A stretch of 64,000 nucleotides of DNA, from positions 186,001 to 250,000 of the forward strand of contig NZ_QQBJ01000009.1 in assembly GCF_003347205.1 (NCBI RefSeq), written 5' to 3'. The position numbers were made by a program, and so were the translations under genes. This DNA comes from Mycolicibacterium moriokaense (lineage in GTDB: Bacteria; Actinomycetota; Actinomycetes; Mycobacteriales; Mycobacteriaceae). Shown in pieces: positions 7,901-18,193 of the stretch (within the stretch, counting starts at the first letter, position 1; each line of letters starts with the position of its first letter). Under the pieces are notes generated by a model, which worked only from the letters and a program-made list of their open reading frames with translations, was not told where the DNA came from and made no database searches.

Positions 7901-9181
7901 ATGGACCCGAAGACCGCCTGGGCGGAGGCGATGAAGTTCGAGAACCGCCCGAACCCTTACCCGTTTTTCGAGGAACTGCGAAAGACACCGGTGGGCAAGG
8001 TCTCCGACAAGACCTACGTCGTCACCGGATATCCCGAGCTGCTCGCCCTGGCCCACGACCCCAGGATCAGCTCGGACATCAGCCGCAGCCCGTCGGGCCT
8101 GCTCGGCGAGAAGCCCGATGCCGAGCCGGGCGCCGAACACATGCAGAGCTACGGGCGCGACGCCAGCATCATCGTCTCCGACCCGCCCGATCACGACCGG
8201 ATGCGCCGCCAGGTGATGCGTCACTTCGGCCCGCCGCACTCCCCCGATCTGATTCCGGGCATGGAGCCGTTCGTCGTCGAGTTGGCCGAGACGCTGCTGG
8301 ACAAGGTCGCGGCCGGCGGGAAAGGCCGGCTGGACGTGGTCGAAGACTTCGCCTACCCGATCCCGGTCGCGGTGATCTGCAAGATCCTCGGCATTCCCGT
8401 GGAAGACGAGCCGAAGTTCCACGCCTGGATCTTCGACTTCATGAGCGGTGCGGACCTCGGGCCCGAACGCGAGACCGAGGAGGGCAAGGCCGCAGGCGAA
8501 AAAGCCGTGGCGAGTACCGCTGCGCTGCTGGCCTACCTGGGCGAGCTGGTCGAGAAGTACGCCACCAACCCCGGCGACGGGCTGTTGTCACGACTGCTCC
8601 ACGATGACGGACCGGACGGCCCGATGTCGGTCAAGGAGACGACGGCCAACGCGCTGCTGCTACTCATCGCCGGGCACGACTCGACCGTCAACACCATCGC
8701 CAACTGCGTGCTGACGCTGCTGCGCAACCCCGGCTCGTGGGAGCTGGTGCGGGGGCGCCCGGAGCTGATCCCACGCACCATCGAGGAAGTGCAGCGGCTG
8801 CAGTCCGCGGTGCAGTTCTTCCCGAGCCGCAGCGCCACGGCGGACATCGAGGTCGGCGGCACGGTGATCCCGGCCGGCTCAGCGGTGCACCTGATCTACG
8901 CGGCGGCCAACCGGGATCCGCGGCGGTTCGAACACCCGGACCGCTTCGATCCGTTGCGGGAGGACAACGAGCACTTCGGCTGGGGCAGCGGCATCCACAC
9001 CTGTATGGGTGGGCCGCTGGCGCGGCTGGAGGTCAACCTCGCACTGGAGGTGTTCCTGCGCAGGGTGCGGTCCCCGAAGCTGGTGGTCGACCCGCCGCCG
9101 TACCGGCACAACCAGGTCTTCCGAGGGCCCCGCCACGTCTGGGTGGAGATCGGCGGCATCGAGCCGAGATCGGTACACTGA
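7901..9181 (+). CDS. Cytochrome P450 monooxygenase
   Basis: 426 residues with all P450 hallmarks: an I-helix LLLIAGHDST, the K-helix ExxR in EEVQRL, and the haem-binding loop FGWGSGIHTCMGG with the axial Cys368. It is the terminal enzyme of a three-gene operon (ferredoxin, reductase, P450), so the electron chain is self-contained. The substrate is unknown; the CYP family number cannot be given without alignment. M. tuberculosis has no P450 at this position next to lhr, so the operon looks like an insertion into the conserved gene order. Confidence 0.92.
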   Translation: MDPKTAWAEAMKFENRPNPYPFFEELRKTPVGKVSDKTYVVTGYPELLALAHDPRISSDISRSPSGLLGEKPDAEPGAEHMQSYGRDASIIVSDPPDHDRMRRQVMRHFGPPHSPDLIPGMEPFVVELAETLLDKVAAGGKGRLDVVEDFAYPIPVAVICKILGIPVEDEPKFHAWIFDFMSGADLGPERETEEGKAAGEKAVASTAALLAYLGELVEKYATNPGDGLLSRLLHDDGPDGPMSVKETTANALLLLIAGHDSTVNTIANCVLTLLRNPGSWELVRGRPELIPRTIEEVQRLQSAVQFFPSRSATADIEVGGTVIPAGSAVHLIYAAANRDPRRFEHPDRFDPLREDNEHFGWGSGIHTCMGGPLARLEVNLALEVFLRRVRSPKLVVDPPPYRHNQVFRGPRHVWVEIGGIEPRSVH

Positions 9182-9217
9182 ACGCGGATTGTCGGTGCCC
9201 TCGGGCACGATGAAAGC

Positions 9218-12200
9218 GTGACGAGCAGCGCCGACCCACTGGCCCGCTTCAGTGCGCTGACCAGCGAGTGGTTCACCGGGACATTCGCGGCGCCGACGGA
9301 CGCGCAGACGCAAGCCTGGTCGGCGATCGCGGACGGCGACAACACGCTGGTCATCGCGCCCACCGGGTCGGGAAAGACGCTGGCCGCATTCCTGTGGGCC
9401 ATCGACCGGCTGGCGGCCCGGCCCGAGGCCGCCGGGGCGGGCACGCGGGTGCTCTACGTGTCGCCGCTGAAGGCGCTCGCCGTCGACGTCGAACGCAACC
9501 TGCGCACACCGCTGACCGGTATCACCCGCATCGCCGCGCGAAACGGCCAACCCGCACCCGACATCAGCGTCGGCGTCCGCTCGGGCGACACCCCGCCCGG
9601 GCGGCGCCGCGAGCTCATCGCCAAGCCGCCGGACGTGCTGATCACCACGCCCGAGTCGCTGTTCCTGATGCTGACCTCAGCCGCCCGCACGTCGCTCGCG
9701 ACGGTGCAGACGGTCATCGTCGACGAGGTGCACGCGGTCGCGGCGACCAAACGCGGCGCGCACCTGGCGCTCTCACTGGAGCGGCTGGACCAGCTCTTGG
9801 AGCGGCCCGCGCAACGGATCGGATTGTCGGCGACGGTGCGGCCGCCCGAGGAGGTGGCGCGGTTCCTGTCCGGGCATGCACGGACGACCATCGTGTCCCC
9901 GCCGGCGGCCAAGACGTTCGACCTGTCGGTACAGGTGCCGGTACCCGACATGGCCAACCTGGAGAACAACTCGATCTGGCCCGACGTCGAGGAGCGCATA
10001 GTCGACCTGATCGAGGCGCACCGCAGCTCGATCGTGTTCGCCAACTCGCGGCGGCTCGCCGAACGACTCACCTCGCGGCTCAACGAGATTCACGCGGAAC
10101 GCAACGGCGTCGAGCTGTCGTCGGGTCCCAACCCGCAAGTCGGTGGCGGCGCGCCGGCACACATCATGGGCAGTGGACTGGCGTCGGGCGCCGCGACCGT
10201 GCTCGCGCGTGCCCATCACGGCTCGGTCAGCAAGGAGCAGCGGGCTCTGGTCGAGGATGACTTGAAAACCGGCCGGCTGAAGGCCGTCGTCGCCACCTCC
10301 AGTCTCGAACTGGGCATCGACATGGGTTCGGTCGACCTGGTGATCCAGGTGGAGACGCCGCCGTCGGTGGCCAGCGGGCTGCAACGCATCGGCCGCGCCG
10401 GCCACCAGGTGGGTGAGATCTCGCAGGGCGTGCTGTTCCCGAAGCACCGCACCGATCTGATCGGCTGCGCGGTGACCGTGCGGCGGATGATGTCCGGCGA
10501 GATCGAGACGATGCGGGTGCCGACGAACCCGCTCGACGTGCTGGCTCAGCACACCATCGCCGCCTGCGCGCTCGAGCCGCTGGACGCCGATCTGTGGTTC
10601 GACGCGGTGCGCCGCAGCGCGCCGTTCGCCACCCTGCCGCGCAGCGCGTTCGAGTCGACGCTGGACCTGCTGTCCGGGAAGTACCCGTCGACGGAGTTCG
10701 CCGAGTTGCGCCCACGGCTGGTCTACGACCGCGACGCAGGCACCCTCACGGCACGACCGGGAGCGCAGCGGCTGGCGGTCACCTCCGGCGGGGCGATCCC
10801 CGACCGCGGCCTGTTCACCGTGTACCTGGCCTCCAGCGCGGACTCCGAAAAGCCCTCGCGGGTAGGCGAACTCGATGAGGAGATGGTCTACGAGTCCCGC
10901 CCCGGCGACGTCATCTCGCTGGGCGCCACCAGCTGGCGGATCACCGAGATCACCCACGACCGGGTGCTCGTGCTGCCTGCGCCGGGCGAGCCCGCCCGGC
11001 TGCCGTTCTGGCGCGGCGACGGGGTGGGGCGGCCCGCCGAGCTCGGCGCGGCGATCGGCGCCTTCACCGGCGAGCTGGCCGGCCTCGATCGCGAACCGTT
11101 CGCCGAGCGCTGCTCCGCGATGGGCTTCGACGACTACGCGACCGACAACCTGTGGCAGCTGCTGACCGACCAGCGCCAGGCCACCGGCACCGTGCCGACC
11201 GACGCGACCTTCGTCGTCGAGCGCTTCCGCGACGAACTCGGCGACTGGCGGATCATCCTGCACTCCCCGTACGGCCTGCGGGTGCATGGTCCGTTGGCGC
11301 TGGCGGTGTCCCGGCGGCTGCGCGAGCGCTACGGGATCGACGAGAAGCCGACGGCCTCTGACGACGGCATCATCGTGCGGCTGCCCGACACCCTGCCCGA
11401 CTCCGGAACACCGCCTCCGGGCGCCGACCTCTTCGTGTTCGACGCCGACGAGATCGAGCCGATCGTCACGGCCGAGGTCGGCGGCTCGGCGCTGTTCGCC
11501 TCCCGGTTCCGCGAATGCTCGGCTCGCGCGCTGCTGCTGCCGCGTCGGCACCCGGGCAAGCGTTCGCCGCTGTGGCATCAGCGGCAGCGTGCCGCCCAGT
11601 TGCTCGACGTGGCGCGCAAGTACCCCGACTTCCCGATCGTGCTCGAGACCGTCCGCGAATGCCTGCAGGACGTCTACGACGTGCCGAAGCTCACCGATCT
11701 GATGCACCGGATCGCCCAGCGCAGGCTGCGACTGGTCGAGGTGGAGACGCAGACGCCGTCGCCGTTCGCCGCCTCGTTGCTGTTCGGCTATGTCGGGGCG
11801 TTCATGTACGAAGGCGACAGCCCGTTGGCCGAACGCCGCGCCGCGGCGCTGTCGCTGGACAGCACGCTGCTGGCCGAGCTGCTGGGCCGCATCGAGCTGC
11901 GCGAGCTGCTCGACCCGCGGGTGATCGCCGGCACCGCGGCGCAGCTGCAGCACCTCAGCGAGGATCGCGCCGCCCGCGACGCCGAGGGCATCGCCGACCT
12001 GCTGCGGCTGCTCGGGCCCATGACGGAGGCCGAAATCGCCGCGCGGTGCACAGCCGACGACGTCGGCGGTTGGCTGGAGGGGCTGCTGGCCGCCAAACGC
12101 GTGCTGACCGTGTCGTTCGCCGGCCAGTCGTGGTGGGTCGCCATCGAGGACATCGGGCTGCTCCGCGACGGCGTTGGTGTCGCGGTGCCCGTCGGCGTGC

Positions 12201-13753
12201 CCGCGACCTTCACCCAAGGCGTCGACGATCCTTTGGGCGAACTGCTCGGCCGCTACGCCCGCACCCACGCGCCGTTCACCACGCACGACGCAGCCAGCCG
12301 GTTCGGCCTGGGCCAGCGCGTGACCGCGGATGTGTTGGGCCGCATGGCAATCGACGGCAAACTGGTGCGCGGCGAGTTCACTGAGTCCGCGGAAGCCGGT
12401 GACCAGTGGTGCGACGCCGGTGTGCTGAAGATTCTGCGGCGACGGTCGCTGGCGGCGCTGCGGGCGCAGGTCGAACCGGTCAGCACCACCGCCTACGCCC
12501 GGTTCCTGCCGGCGTGGCAGCAGATCGGCGCGGAGCGGGTGTCGGGAATCGACGGGCTGGCGTCGGTCATCGACCAACTGGCCGGCGTGCCGATACCGGC
12601 GTCGGCGGTCGAACCGCTGGTGTTCTCCGCCCGCGTGCGCGACTACCAGCCCGCTATGCTCGACGAACTGCTCGCCTCGGGCGAGGTGACGTGGTCCGGT
12701 GCGGGCACCATCGGCAGCGGCGACGGCTGGATCGCCTTCCATGCCGCCGAGTCCGCGCCGCTGACGCTCGCAGCACCGACCGAGATCGACTTCACCGACA
12801 CCCACCGCGCGATCATGCAGACTCTCGGCGGCGGTGGCGCGTACTTCTTCCGCCAGCTCACCGACTCTGGCGGCGGTGACACCGGGCGTTTCAAAGATGC
12901 TCTGTGGGAACTGATCTGGGCCGGATGGGTCACCGGCGACACCTATGCGCCGGTGCGCGCGCTGCTGGGCGGCACCGGCCGTCGATCGGGTAGGCCCGCA
13001 CACCGCCAGGGCTCGCGGCGGCCGCCCCGGCTGAGCCGCTACAGCGTCGCCCATGCACAGACGCGCGCCGCCGACCCGACCGTCGCGGGCCGATGGTCGG
13101 CGCTGCCCGCCGCCGAACTCGATTCGACTGTGCGGGCACACTTTCAGGCAGAACTGCTACTCAACCGGCACGGCGTGCTGACCAAGGGGGCTGTCGGGGC
13201 CGAAGGCATCCCCGGTGGCTTCGCCATGCTCTACAAGGTGCTCACTGCGTTCGAGGACGCGGGCCGGTGCCAGCGCGGATACTTCGTCGAATCGCTGGGC
13301 GGGGCGCAGTTCGCCGTCGCCTCGACCGTCGACCGGTTGCGCTCCTATCTGGACAGCGTCGATCCCGAGCGCAGGGAGTACCAGACCGTGGTGCTCGCCG
13401 CCGCCGATCCCGCCAACCCCTACGGCGCCGCGCTGCCGTGGCCCGACAGCGCCCACCGGCCGGGTCGCAAGGCCGGCGCCCTGGTCGCGCTCGTCGACGG
13501 CGAACTCGTGTGGTTCCTGGAACGCGGCGGACGCACCCTGCTCACCTTCACCGACGACCCCGACGCCCACCACGCGGCCGCGGGGGCGCTGGCCGATCTG
13601 GTCAGCGCACGTCGGGTGCAGTCGCTGCTGGTCGAGAGGATCGACGGCGAACCCGTGCTGGCGCCGGACGCGCAGGCCGGCCAGGGTGCGGTGGTGGCCG
13701 CACTGACCGACGCCGGCTTCGCCCGAACCCCGCGTGGGCTACGGCTGCGATGA
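9218..13753 (+). CDS. lhr: Lhr, large superfamily 2 ATP-dependent DNA helicase
   Basis: 1511 residues, the length of mycobacterial Lhr (Rv3296). Lhr is a 3'-5' single-strand-DNA translocase and DNA/RNA-hybrid helicase induced by DNA damage. Motifs in order: Walker A IAPTGSGKTL (about residue 46), DEVH box (about 168), LSATVRPPEEVARFL, SLELGIDMGSVDLVI, and motif VI QRIGRAGHQ (about 389). The large C-terminal domain characteristic of the family follows. GTG start. In mycobacteria lhr and nei2 are neighbours; here an SDR gene separates them. Confidence 0.95.
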   Translation: MTSSADPLARFSALTSEWFTGTFAAPTDAQTQAWSAIADGDNTLVIAPTGSGKTLAAFLWAIDRLAARPEAAGAGTRVLYVSPLKALAVDVERNLRTPLTGITRIAARNGQPAPDISVGVRSGDTPPGRRRELIAKPPDVLITTPESLFLMLTSAARTSLATVQTVIVDEVHAVAATKRGAHLALSLERLDQLLERPAQRIGLSATVRPPEEVARFLSGHARTTIVSPPAAKTFDLSVQVPVPDMANLENNSIWPDVEERIVDLIEAHRSSIVFANSRRLAERLTSRLNEIHAERNGVELSSGPNPQVGGGAPAHIMGSGLASGAATVLARAHHGSVSKEQRALVEDDLKTGRLKAVVATSSLELGIDMGSVDLVIQVETPPSVASGLQRIGRAGHQVGEISQGVLFPKHRTDLIGCAVTVRRMMSGEIETMRVPTNPLDVLAQHTIAACALEPLDADLWFDAVRRSAPFATLPRSAFESTLDLLSGKYPSTEFAELRPRLVYDRDAGTLTARPGAQRLAVTSGGAIPDRGLFTVYLASSADSEKPSRVGELDEEMVYESRPGDVISLGATSWRITEITHDRVLVLPAPGEPARLPFWRGDGVGRPAELGAAIGAFTGELAGLDREPFAERCSAMGFDDYATDNLWQLLTDQRQATGTVPTDATFVVERFRDELGDWRIILHSPYGLRVHGPLALAVSRRLRERYGIDEKPTASDDGIIVRLPDTLPDSGTPPPGADLFVFDADEIEPIVTAEVGGSALFASRFRECSARALLLPRRHPGKRSPLWHQRQRAAQLLDVARKYPDFPIVLETVRECLQDVYDVPKLTDLMHRIAQRRLRLVEVETQTPSPFAASLLFGYVGAFMYEGDSPLAERRAAALSLDSTLLAELLGRIELRELLDPRVIAGTAAQLQHLSEDRAARDAEGIADLLRLLGPMTEAEIAARCTADDVGGWLEGLLAAKRVLTVSFAGQSWWVAIEDIGLLRDGVGVAVPVGVPATFTQGVDDPLGELLGRYARTHAPFTTHDAASRFGLGQRVTADVLGRMAIDGKLVRGEFTESAEAGDQWCDAGVLKILRRRSLAALRAQVEPVSTTAYARFLPAWQQIGAERVSGIDGLASVIDQLAGVPIPASAVEPLVFSARVRDYQPAMLDELLASGEVTWSGAGTIGSGDGWIAFHAAESAPLTLAAPTEIDFTDTHRAIMQTLGGGGAYFFRQLTDSGGGDTGRFKDALWELIWAGWVTGDTYAPVRALLGGTGRRSGRPAHRQGSRRPPRLSRYSVAHAQTRAADPTVAGRWSALPAAELDSTVRAHFQAELLLNRHGVLTKGAVGAEGIPGGFAMLYKVLTAFEDAGRCQRGYFVESLGGAQFAVASTVDRLRSYLDSVDPERREYQTVVLAAADPANPYGAALPWPDSAHRPGRKAGALVALVDGELVWFLERGGRTLLTFTDDPDAHHAAAGALADLVSARRVQSLLVERIDGEPVLAPDAQAGQGAVVAALTDAGFARTPRGLRLR

Positions 13754-13761
13754 TCTAGGGC

Positions 13762-14697
13762 ATGACCGACCGCGTCAGCACACCGTTCGGGTTCGAGTCC
13801 ACCGCGGCTGACGTCATCGCCGGCGTCGACCTGGTGGGCAAGACAGCGATCGTCACGGGCGCGTCCTCGGGGATCGGTGTCGAGACCGCGCAGGCGCTGG
13901 CCGGGGCGGGCGCTTCGGTCACGCTGGCGGTCCGCGACGCCGAGGCCGGCGAGCGCGTCGCCTCCGACATCCGCGCCGGCACCGGCAACCAGAAGATCGT
14001 TGTCGGCGCCGTCGACCTCGGCGATCTCGCGAGCGTGACCGGCTTCGCGCGGGCCTGGACGGGGCCACTCGACATCCTGGTCAACAACGCCGGCGTGATG
14101 GCGGTGCCCGAACTGACCATGTCGGCGAGCGGCCATGAAATGCAGTTCGCGACGAACCATCTCGGCCACTTCGCGCTCGCGCTCGGACTGCACGACGCGC
14201 TCGCGGCGGCCGACGCAGCCAGGGTGGTGTCGGTCAGTTCAGGCGGACACCTGCGCTCGCCGGTGGTCTTCGACGACATCGACTACGCGTTTCGCGACTA
14301 CAACCCGTTCAGCGCCTACGGGCAGTCCAAGACCGCCAACGTGCTGTTCGCCGTCGAGGCCACCCGGCGGTGGGCCGACGACGGCATCACGTGCAACGCC
14401 CTGATGCCCGGCGCGATCTTCGACACCCGACTCGGCCGCCACGTCGATGCCGGACATGCCGCCGCGGCGATGAAGCAGCTCACCCTGAAGACGGTCGAGC
14501 AGGGCGCCGCCACATCGGTGCTGCTGGCCGCCTCGCCGCTGCTGGAGGGCATCGGCGGGCGCTATTTCGAGGACTGCAACGAGGCGTGCATCGTCGACCG
14601 GCGGGGAGATCCGGGCGCCGGCGGCGTCGCCCGGTATGCGCTCGACCCGGCCAACGCCGAACGGCTGTGGGACATTTCGCTGAAGATGATCGGATAG
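13762..14697 (+). CDS. Short-chain dehydrogenase/reductase
   Basis: 311 residues of the classical-type SDR fold, with the cofactor motif [12 protein letters not shown], the NNAG strand motif (LVNNAGVMA) and the catalytic YGQSK. It resembles the retinol-dehydrogenase-like SDRs common in actinobacteria ([11 protein letters not shown]). Substrate unknown. It starts 8 bp after lhr and ends 3 bp before nei2, so it is embedded in a DNA-repair transcript without an obvious functional link. Confidence 0.85.
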   Translation: MTDRVSTPFGFESTAADVIAGVDLVGKTAIVTGASSGIGVETAQALAGAGASVTLAVRDAEAGERVASDIRAGTGNQKIVVGAVDLGDLASVTGFARAWTGPLDILVNNAGVMAVPELTMSASGHEMQFATNHLGHFALALGLHDALAAADAARVVSVSSGGHLRSPVVFDDIDYAFRDYNPFSAYGQSKTANVLFAVEATRRWADDGITCNALMPGAIFDTRLGRHVDAGHAAAAMKQLTLKTVEQGAATSVLLAASPLLEGIGGRYFEDCNEACIVDRRGDPGAGGVARYALDPANAERLWDISLKMIG

Positions 14698-14700
14698 CGA

Positions 14701-15488
14701 TGCCCGAGGGGGACACCGTCTTTCGCACGGCCGCCAAGCTGCGCGAGGCGCTGGCGGGAAAGGCGTTGACGCGCTGCGATGTTCGCGTGCCCAAGTTCGC
14801 CACCGTCGACTTGACGGGTGAAGTGGTCGACGAGGTCGTCAGCCGCGGCAAGCATCTGTTCATCCGCGTGGGCGCGGCGAGCATTCACTCGCATCTGAAG
14901 ATGGACGGCAGTTGGCTGGTGACCGGCACCGACCGCCCCAGCCGTGCCGGCCACCGCATCCGGATCCTGCTGGAGGCCGGTGATGTGCAGGCCGCAGGTA
15001 TCGACCTCGGCATATTGGAGATCCTCGAGCGCGCCGACGACGAGGATGCCGTCGCCCATCTCGGCCCCGACCTGCTGGGGCCGGACTGGGATCCGCGGGT
15101 CGCGGCAGCCAATCTCGTCGCCGACCCCGACCGAGCGTTGTCGCAGGCCCTGCTCGACCAACGCGTGATGGCCGGCGTCGGCAACGTCTACGCCAATGAG
15201 CTGTGCTTCGTGTTCGGCCACCTGCCGACGTCGCCGGTGGGCTCGGTGAAGGATCCGCTGCGAATGGTGCAGCGGGCCCGGGACATGCTGTGGCTGAACA
15301 GGTCCCGCACCAACAGGACGACGACGGGTGACACGCGGCGCGGCCGCCAGGTGTGGGTGTACGGCAGAGCGGGCGAACCGTGTCGCCGATGCGGTACCGC
15401 AATCGAGACCGATGCCCACACAGCGAGCGGATCTGGCAGCGGCGGCGACCGGGTGAGCTTCTGGTGCCCGCACTGTCAGCGCGCTTGA
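14701..15488 (+). CDS. nei2: Endonuclease VIII-like DNA glycosylase Nei2
   Basis: 262 residues. The Fpg/Nei N-terminus is intact (MPEGDTVFR; after Met removal Pro2 is the Schiff-base nucleophile and Glu3 the acid). The helix-two-turn-helix region [12 protein letters not shown] and a C-terminal zinc finger (CRRCGT ... FWCPHCQ) follow. These enzymes excise oxidised pyrimidines and nick abasic sites. Corresponds in position and length to Rv3297. Starts 3 bp after the SDR stop. Confidence 0.92.
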
Positions 15489-15513
15489 CGGTTCAGATGC
15501 CACGATTGGTCTC

Positions 15514-15969
15514 GTGGCCCGCCCTGACCCTGCGCAGTCGAATGGCGGGTTCGGCAACGGCTGCTACGGCAGCGTGCTGCTCGACAACGAACTCTGGCAG
15601 TCGCTGGCCGCTCTGAACGGCCACGACGTGGGGTGGGTGCAGGGCTGCGTTCTGGAAGACGGGCACGACGGCGATCACGGCGCGCCGGCGTTCATTTCGG
15701 ACGGGCAACCTCAGCAATGGCTGCGTTGGCGCCATACCGGCCCGGCGCGCATCCAGCAGGTCGACCCAGCACCGCCGGGCCGCCACTCCGCTGAGGAACG
15801 GCAGGCTCCGGAGGTCCAGGCCGCTGAACCCATTGCGGCCGCTTCACCGGCGGCGAACTCTCAGGCCTCGACTTCGCAGGCGTCGGGTTCGCAGGACGAG
15901 GCGCTGTGGGCGATCGCGGCTGCGATCGACCGGTTGGCCAAAGCGATCGCCGACCTGCGAAACCCGTAG
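15514..15969 (+). CDS. Small mycobacterial protein of unknown function
   Basis: 151 residues from a GTG start. The N-terminal 75 residues (NGCYGSVLLDNELW, CVLEDGHDGDHGAPA, QWLRWRH) contain Cys, His and Trp residues reminiscent of a compact fold. The middle is low-complexity Ala/Ser/Gln, and the last 20 residues form an amphipathic helix. No signal peptide. Same strand as nei2 with a 25-bp gap, convergent with the desaturase gene. I do not recognise a family. Confidence 0.6.
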   Translation: MARPDPAQSNGGFGNGCYGSVLLDNELWQSLAALNGHDVGWVQGCVLEDGHDGDHGAPAFISDGQPQQWLRWRHTGPARIQQVDPAPPGRHSAEERQAPEVQAAEPIAAASPAANSQASTSQASGSQDEALWAIAAAIDRLAKAIADLRNP

Positions 15970-15997
15970 CGCCAAGGGTCGGCGAACTCGCGGCAGA

Positions 15998-17098
15998 TCA
16001 GGGCAGCGCCAGACGGATGATCTTGCGCACCACCGTCGCGAACTGCTTGGGCAGCGGGCCCTTGTTGTAGGGGATCCCGTAGCGCTGACAGATCTCCTGC
16101 ACCTCCGGGGCGATCTCGGCGTGGCGATGAGCCGGGATGTCGGGGAACAGGTGATGCTCGATCTGGAACGACAGGTTGCCGCTCAGGATGTGAAACAGCT
16201 TGCCGCCGGTCAGGTTTGCCGATCCCAGGATCTGGCGGAAGTACCAGCCGCCGCGGGTCTCGGCCTTGGTCTCCTCGATCGAGAACTCCTGCACGTCCTC
16301 CGGGAAGTGGCCGCAGAAGATGATCATGTACGACCACACGTTGCGCATCAGGTTGGCCGTCAGATTGCCCGCGGCGACCCACGGCGCGAACGGCCCGGCC
16401 AGCAGCGGAAACGCGACGTAGTCCTTGAGCGTCTGCCTCTTGGTCTTGCGCCAGATCGCGTCGAGGATGTCGCGCTTGTCGGCGACGCTGATCTCGCCGG
16501 CGCGGATCCGTTCGGTCTCCAGTTCGTGCAGCGCGACGCCGTACTGGAACAGCACCATCAGCAGGAATGCGTAGACCGGGTTGCCCAGGAAATAGGGCGT
16601 CCAGCGCTGGTCCTTGCTCATCCGCAGGATGCCGTAGCCCACGTCGCGGTCCATGCCCACGATGTTGGTGTAGGTGTGGTGCATGTAGTTGTGCGAGTGG
16701 CGCCACTGGTCGGCCGGGCATGCGGTGTCCCACTCGAACTTCTTGCTCGCCAGCGCCGGGTCGCCGGTCCAGTCGTACTGGCCGTGCATGACGTTGTGGC
16801 CGATCTCCATGTTGTCGAGGATCTTCGAGATCCCCAGCATCGCGGTGCCCGCGAGCCAGAACGGCGGGAAGATGCCGCCGAAGAGCAGTGCCCGTCCGGC
16901 CACCTCCAGGCCGCGCTGCGCCTTGATGATTCGGCGGATGTAGGTGACGTCGCGCTCGCCGAGGTCGGCGATGACGCGCTCCTTGAGTGCGTCGAGTTCG
17001 CGGCCGAATGCCTCGGCCTGTTCGGGGGTCAGGGTGACGGTCTTGCCTGCGACCGTCTTCTGCAGGGTTTTCTGCGGCGTGATGGTTGGTGCAGTCAT
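15998..17098 (-). CDS. desA3: DesA3-type membrane acyl-CoA (stearoyl) delta-9 desaturase
   Basis: 366 residues with the three histidine boxes of integral-membrane desaturases: GHNVMH (His101, His105), HSHNYMHH (about 134-141) and QIEHH near residue 315. Together they bind the di-iron centre that introduces the double bond. Hydrophobic segments flank the boxes. In M. tuberculosis DesA3 works with the oxidoreductase Rv3230c to make oleate; the same pair is adjacent here, 12 bp apart in one operon. A FabR-like repressor is encoded divergently upstream, matching control by unsaturated acyl-CoA. Confidence 0.92.
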   Translation of the reverse strand: MTAPTITPQKTLQKTVAGKTVTLTPEQAEAFGRELDALKERVIADLGERDVTYIRRIIKAQRGLEVAGRALLFGGIFPPFWLAGTAMLGISKILDNMEIGHNVMHGQYDWTGDPALASKKFEWDTACPADQWRHSHNYMHHTYTNIVGMDRDVGYGILRMSKDQRWTPYFLGNPVYAFLLMVLFQYGVALHELETERIRAGEISVADKRDILDAIWRKTKRQTLKDYVAFPLLAGPFAPWVAAGNLTANLMRNVWSYMIIFCGHFPEDVQEFSIEETKAETRGGWYFRQILGSANLTGGKLFHILSGNLSFQIEHHLFPDIPAHRHAEIAPEVQEICQRYGIPYNKGPLPKQFATVVRKIIRLALP

Positions 17099-17110
17099 GG
17101 TTCTTCCTTC

Positions 17111-18193
17111 CTAGAGGGCGATCTCGACGTCGCCGACGGGAGCGGACACGCAGATCTGCACGTCCTCTTCCTCGGCGGTGGAGACCGTCCCGGTGATCAG
17201 GTTGCGTACCGCGCCGCGCGTTTTGCGGCGGGTGCAGCTGTGGCAGATGCCCATCCGGCATCCGCTTTCGGGGGTGAGTCCGGCGTTCTCGGCCTGCGCC
17301 AACAGCGGCGTGCCGTCGTCGTCGGCCTCGATACCGCTGTCGGTGAAGGTGATTCGACCGCCTGTCGCCTCAGCGGGGGTGGTGAACGTCGGCGGGACAA
17401 AGCTTTCGGACCGCGCGTCAGGGCAGTGTTCGCGGACCGCGTCCACCAGCGCGGGCGGCCCACACACGTACACGGCGTCCGGATCGGGCATCGCCGCACT
17501 CAGGTGCTCGGCGCCGAAGTAGCCGGTCACGTCGCCGGAGCCGTCGCGCGTATAGCCGTGCAGCACGCGCACTCCCGTCATGGTCGCGAGCTCGTCGGCG
17601 TAGCAGGCCTCCTCGACACTGCGGGCGTAGTGGACGAAGGCGATCTCCCCCTCGAAACCGTCGGCTCGCAGCGTCCGCAGCATCGACATCACCGGCGTGA
17701 TGCCGCTGCCGCCGGACACGAACAGAATGCGCCGGGGAGCCGCACCGGCGGCGACATCCCCCTCCCGCAGGACGGCGGGCAGCGTGAAGTCGCCGCCGAC
17801 GGAGTCGAGGCCGACGACCATTCCCGGTCGGGCGTGGTCGCACAGATAGGACGAGACCAGCCCGCCCTCGTGGCGGCCGATCGTCAACTCGATGTGCTGG
17901 GCCGTCTCGGCGCTCGCCGGCGAGTAGCAGCGGGTGCGTCGGCGCCCGTCGATCTCGACGGTGAGGTTGATGTGCTGGCCGGCGCGGAATCCGGTGAACG
18001 CGCGATTCGGTTCCAGGGTCAGCGTCACGCTGCGGGGCGTCTGGCGCCGCACCGCGACGACCTTCGCGCGCGCCTCGCCTGCGGTCCAGGTCGGGTCGAC
18101 CAGCTCGGTGTATCGGTCCACGCCGTGGGGGCCGGTCAGCAGCTCCAGAAGAGGCGACCGTCGCGCGCGGCGTGTCAAAGTTTGAGTGAACAT
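17111..18193 (-). CDS. NADPH oxidoreductase with C-terminal 2Fe-2S domain, desaturase electron donor
   Basis: 360 residues. A ferredoxin-reductase-like FAD domain (RCYSPAS binding motif) and NAD(P)-binding domain (ILFVSGGSGITPVMSMLR, DAVYVCGPPALVD) are followed by a plant-type 2Fe-2S domain (CRMGICHSC with a fourth Cys near QICVSAP). It delivers electrons to the desaturase encoded immediately downstream. Orthologous in role to Rv3230c. The ATG at 18193 gives the natural N-terminus; an upstream in-frame start at 18229 would run into the shared promoter. Confidence 0.9.
   Translation of the reverse strand: MFTQTLTRRARRSPLLELLTGPHGVDRYTELVDPTWTAGEARAKVVAVRRQTPRSVTLTLEPNRAFTGFRAGQHINLTVEIDGRRRTRCYSPASAETAQHIELTIGRHEGGLVSSYLCDHARPGMVVGLDSVGGDFTLPAVLREGDVAAGAAPRRILFVSGGSGITPVMSMLRTLRADGFEGEIAFVHYARSVEEACYADELATMTGVRVLHGYTRDGSGDVTGYFGAEHLSAAMPDPDAVYVCGPPALVDAVREHCPDARSESFVPPTFTTPAEATGGRITFTDSGIEADDDGTPLLAQAENAGLTPESGCRMGICHSCTRRKTRGAVRNLITGTVSTAEEEDVQICVSAPVGDVEIAL

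Noticed and set aside
9773-13141. 1122-codon minus-strand open frame opposite lhr
   Set aside because: Antisense shadow of a gene rich in GC-ending codons; composition is Gly/Arg/Gln/His noise with no motif.
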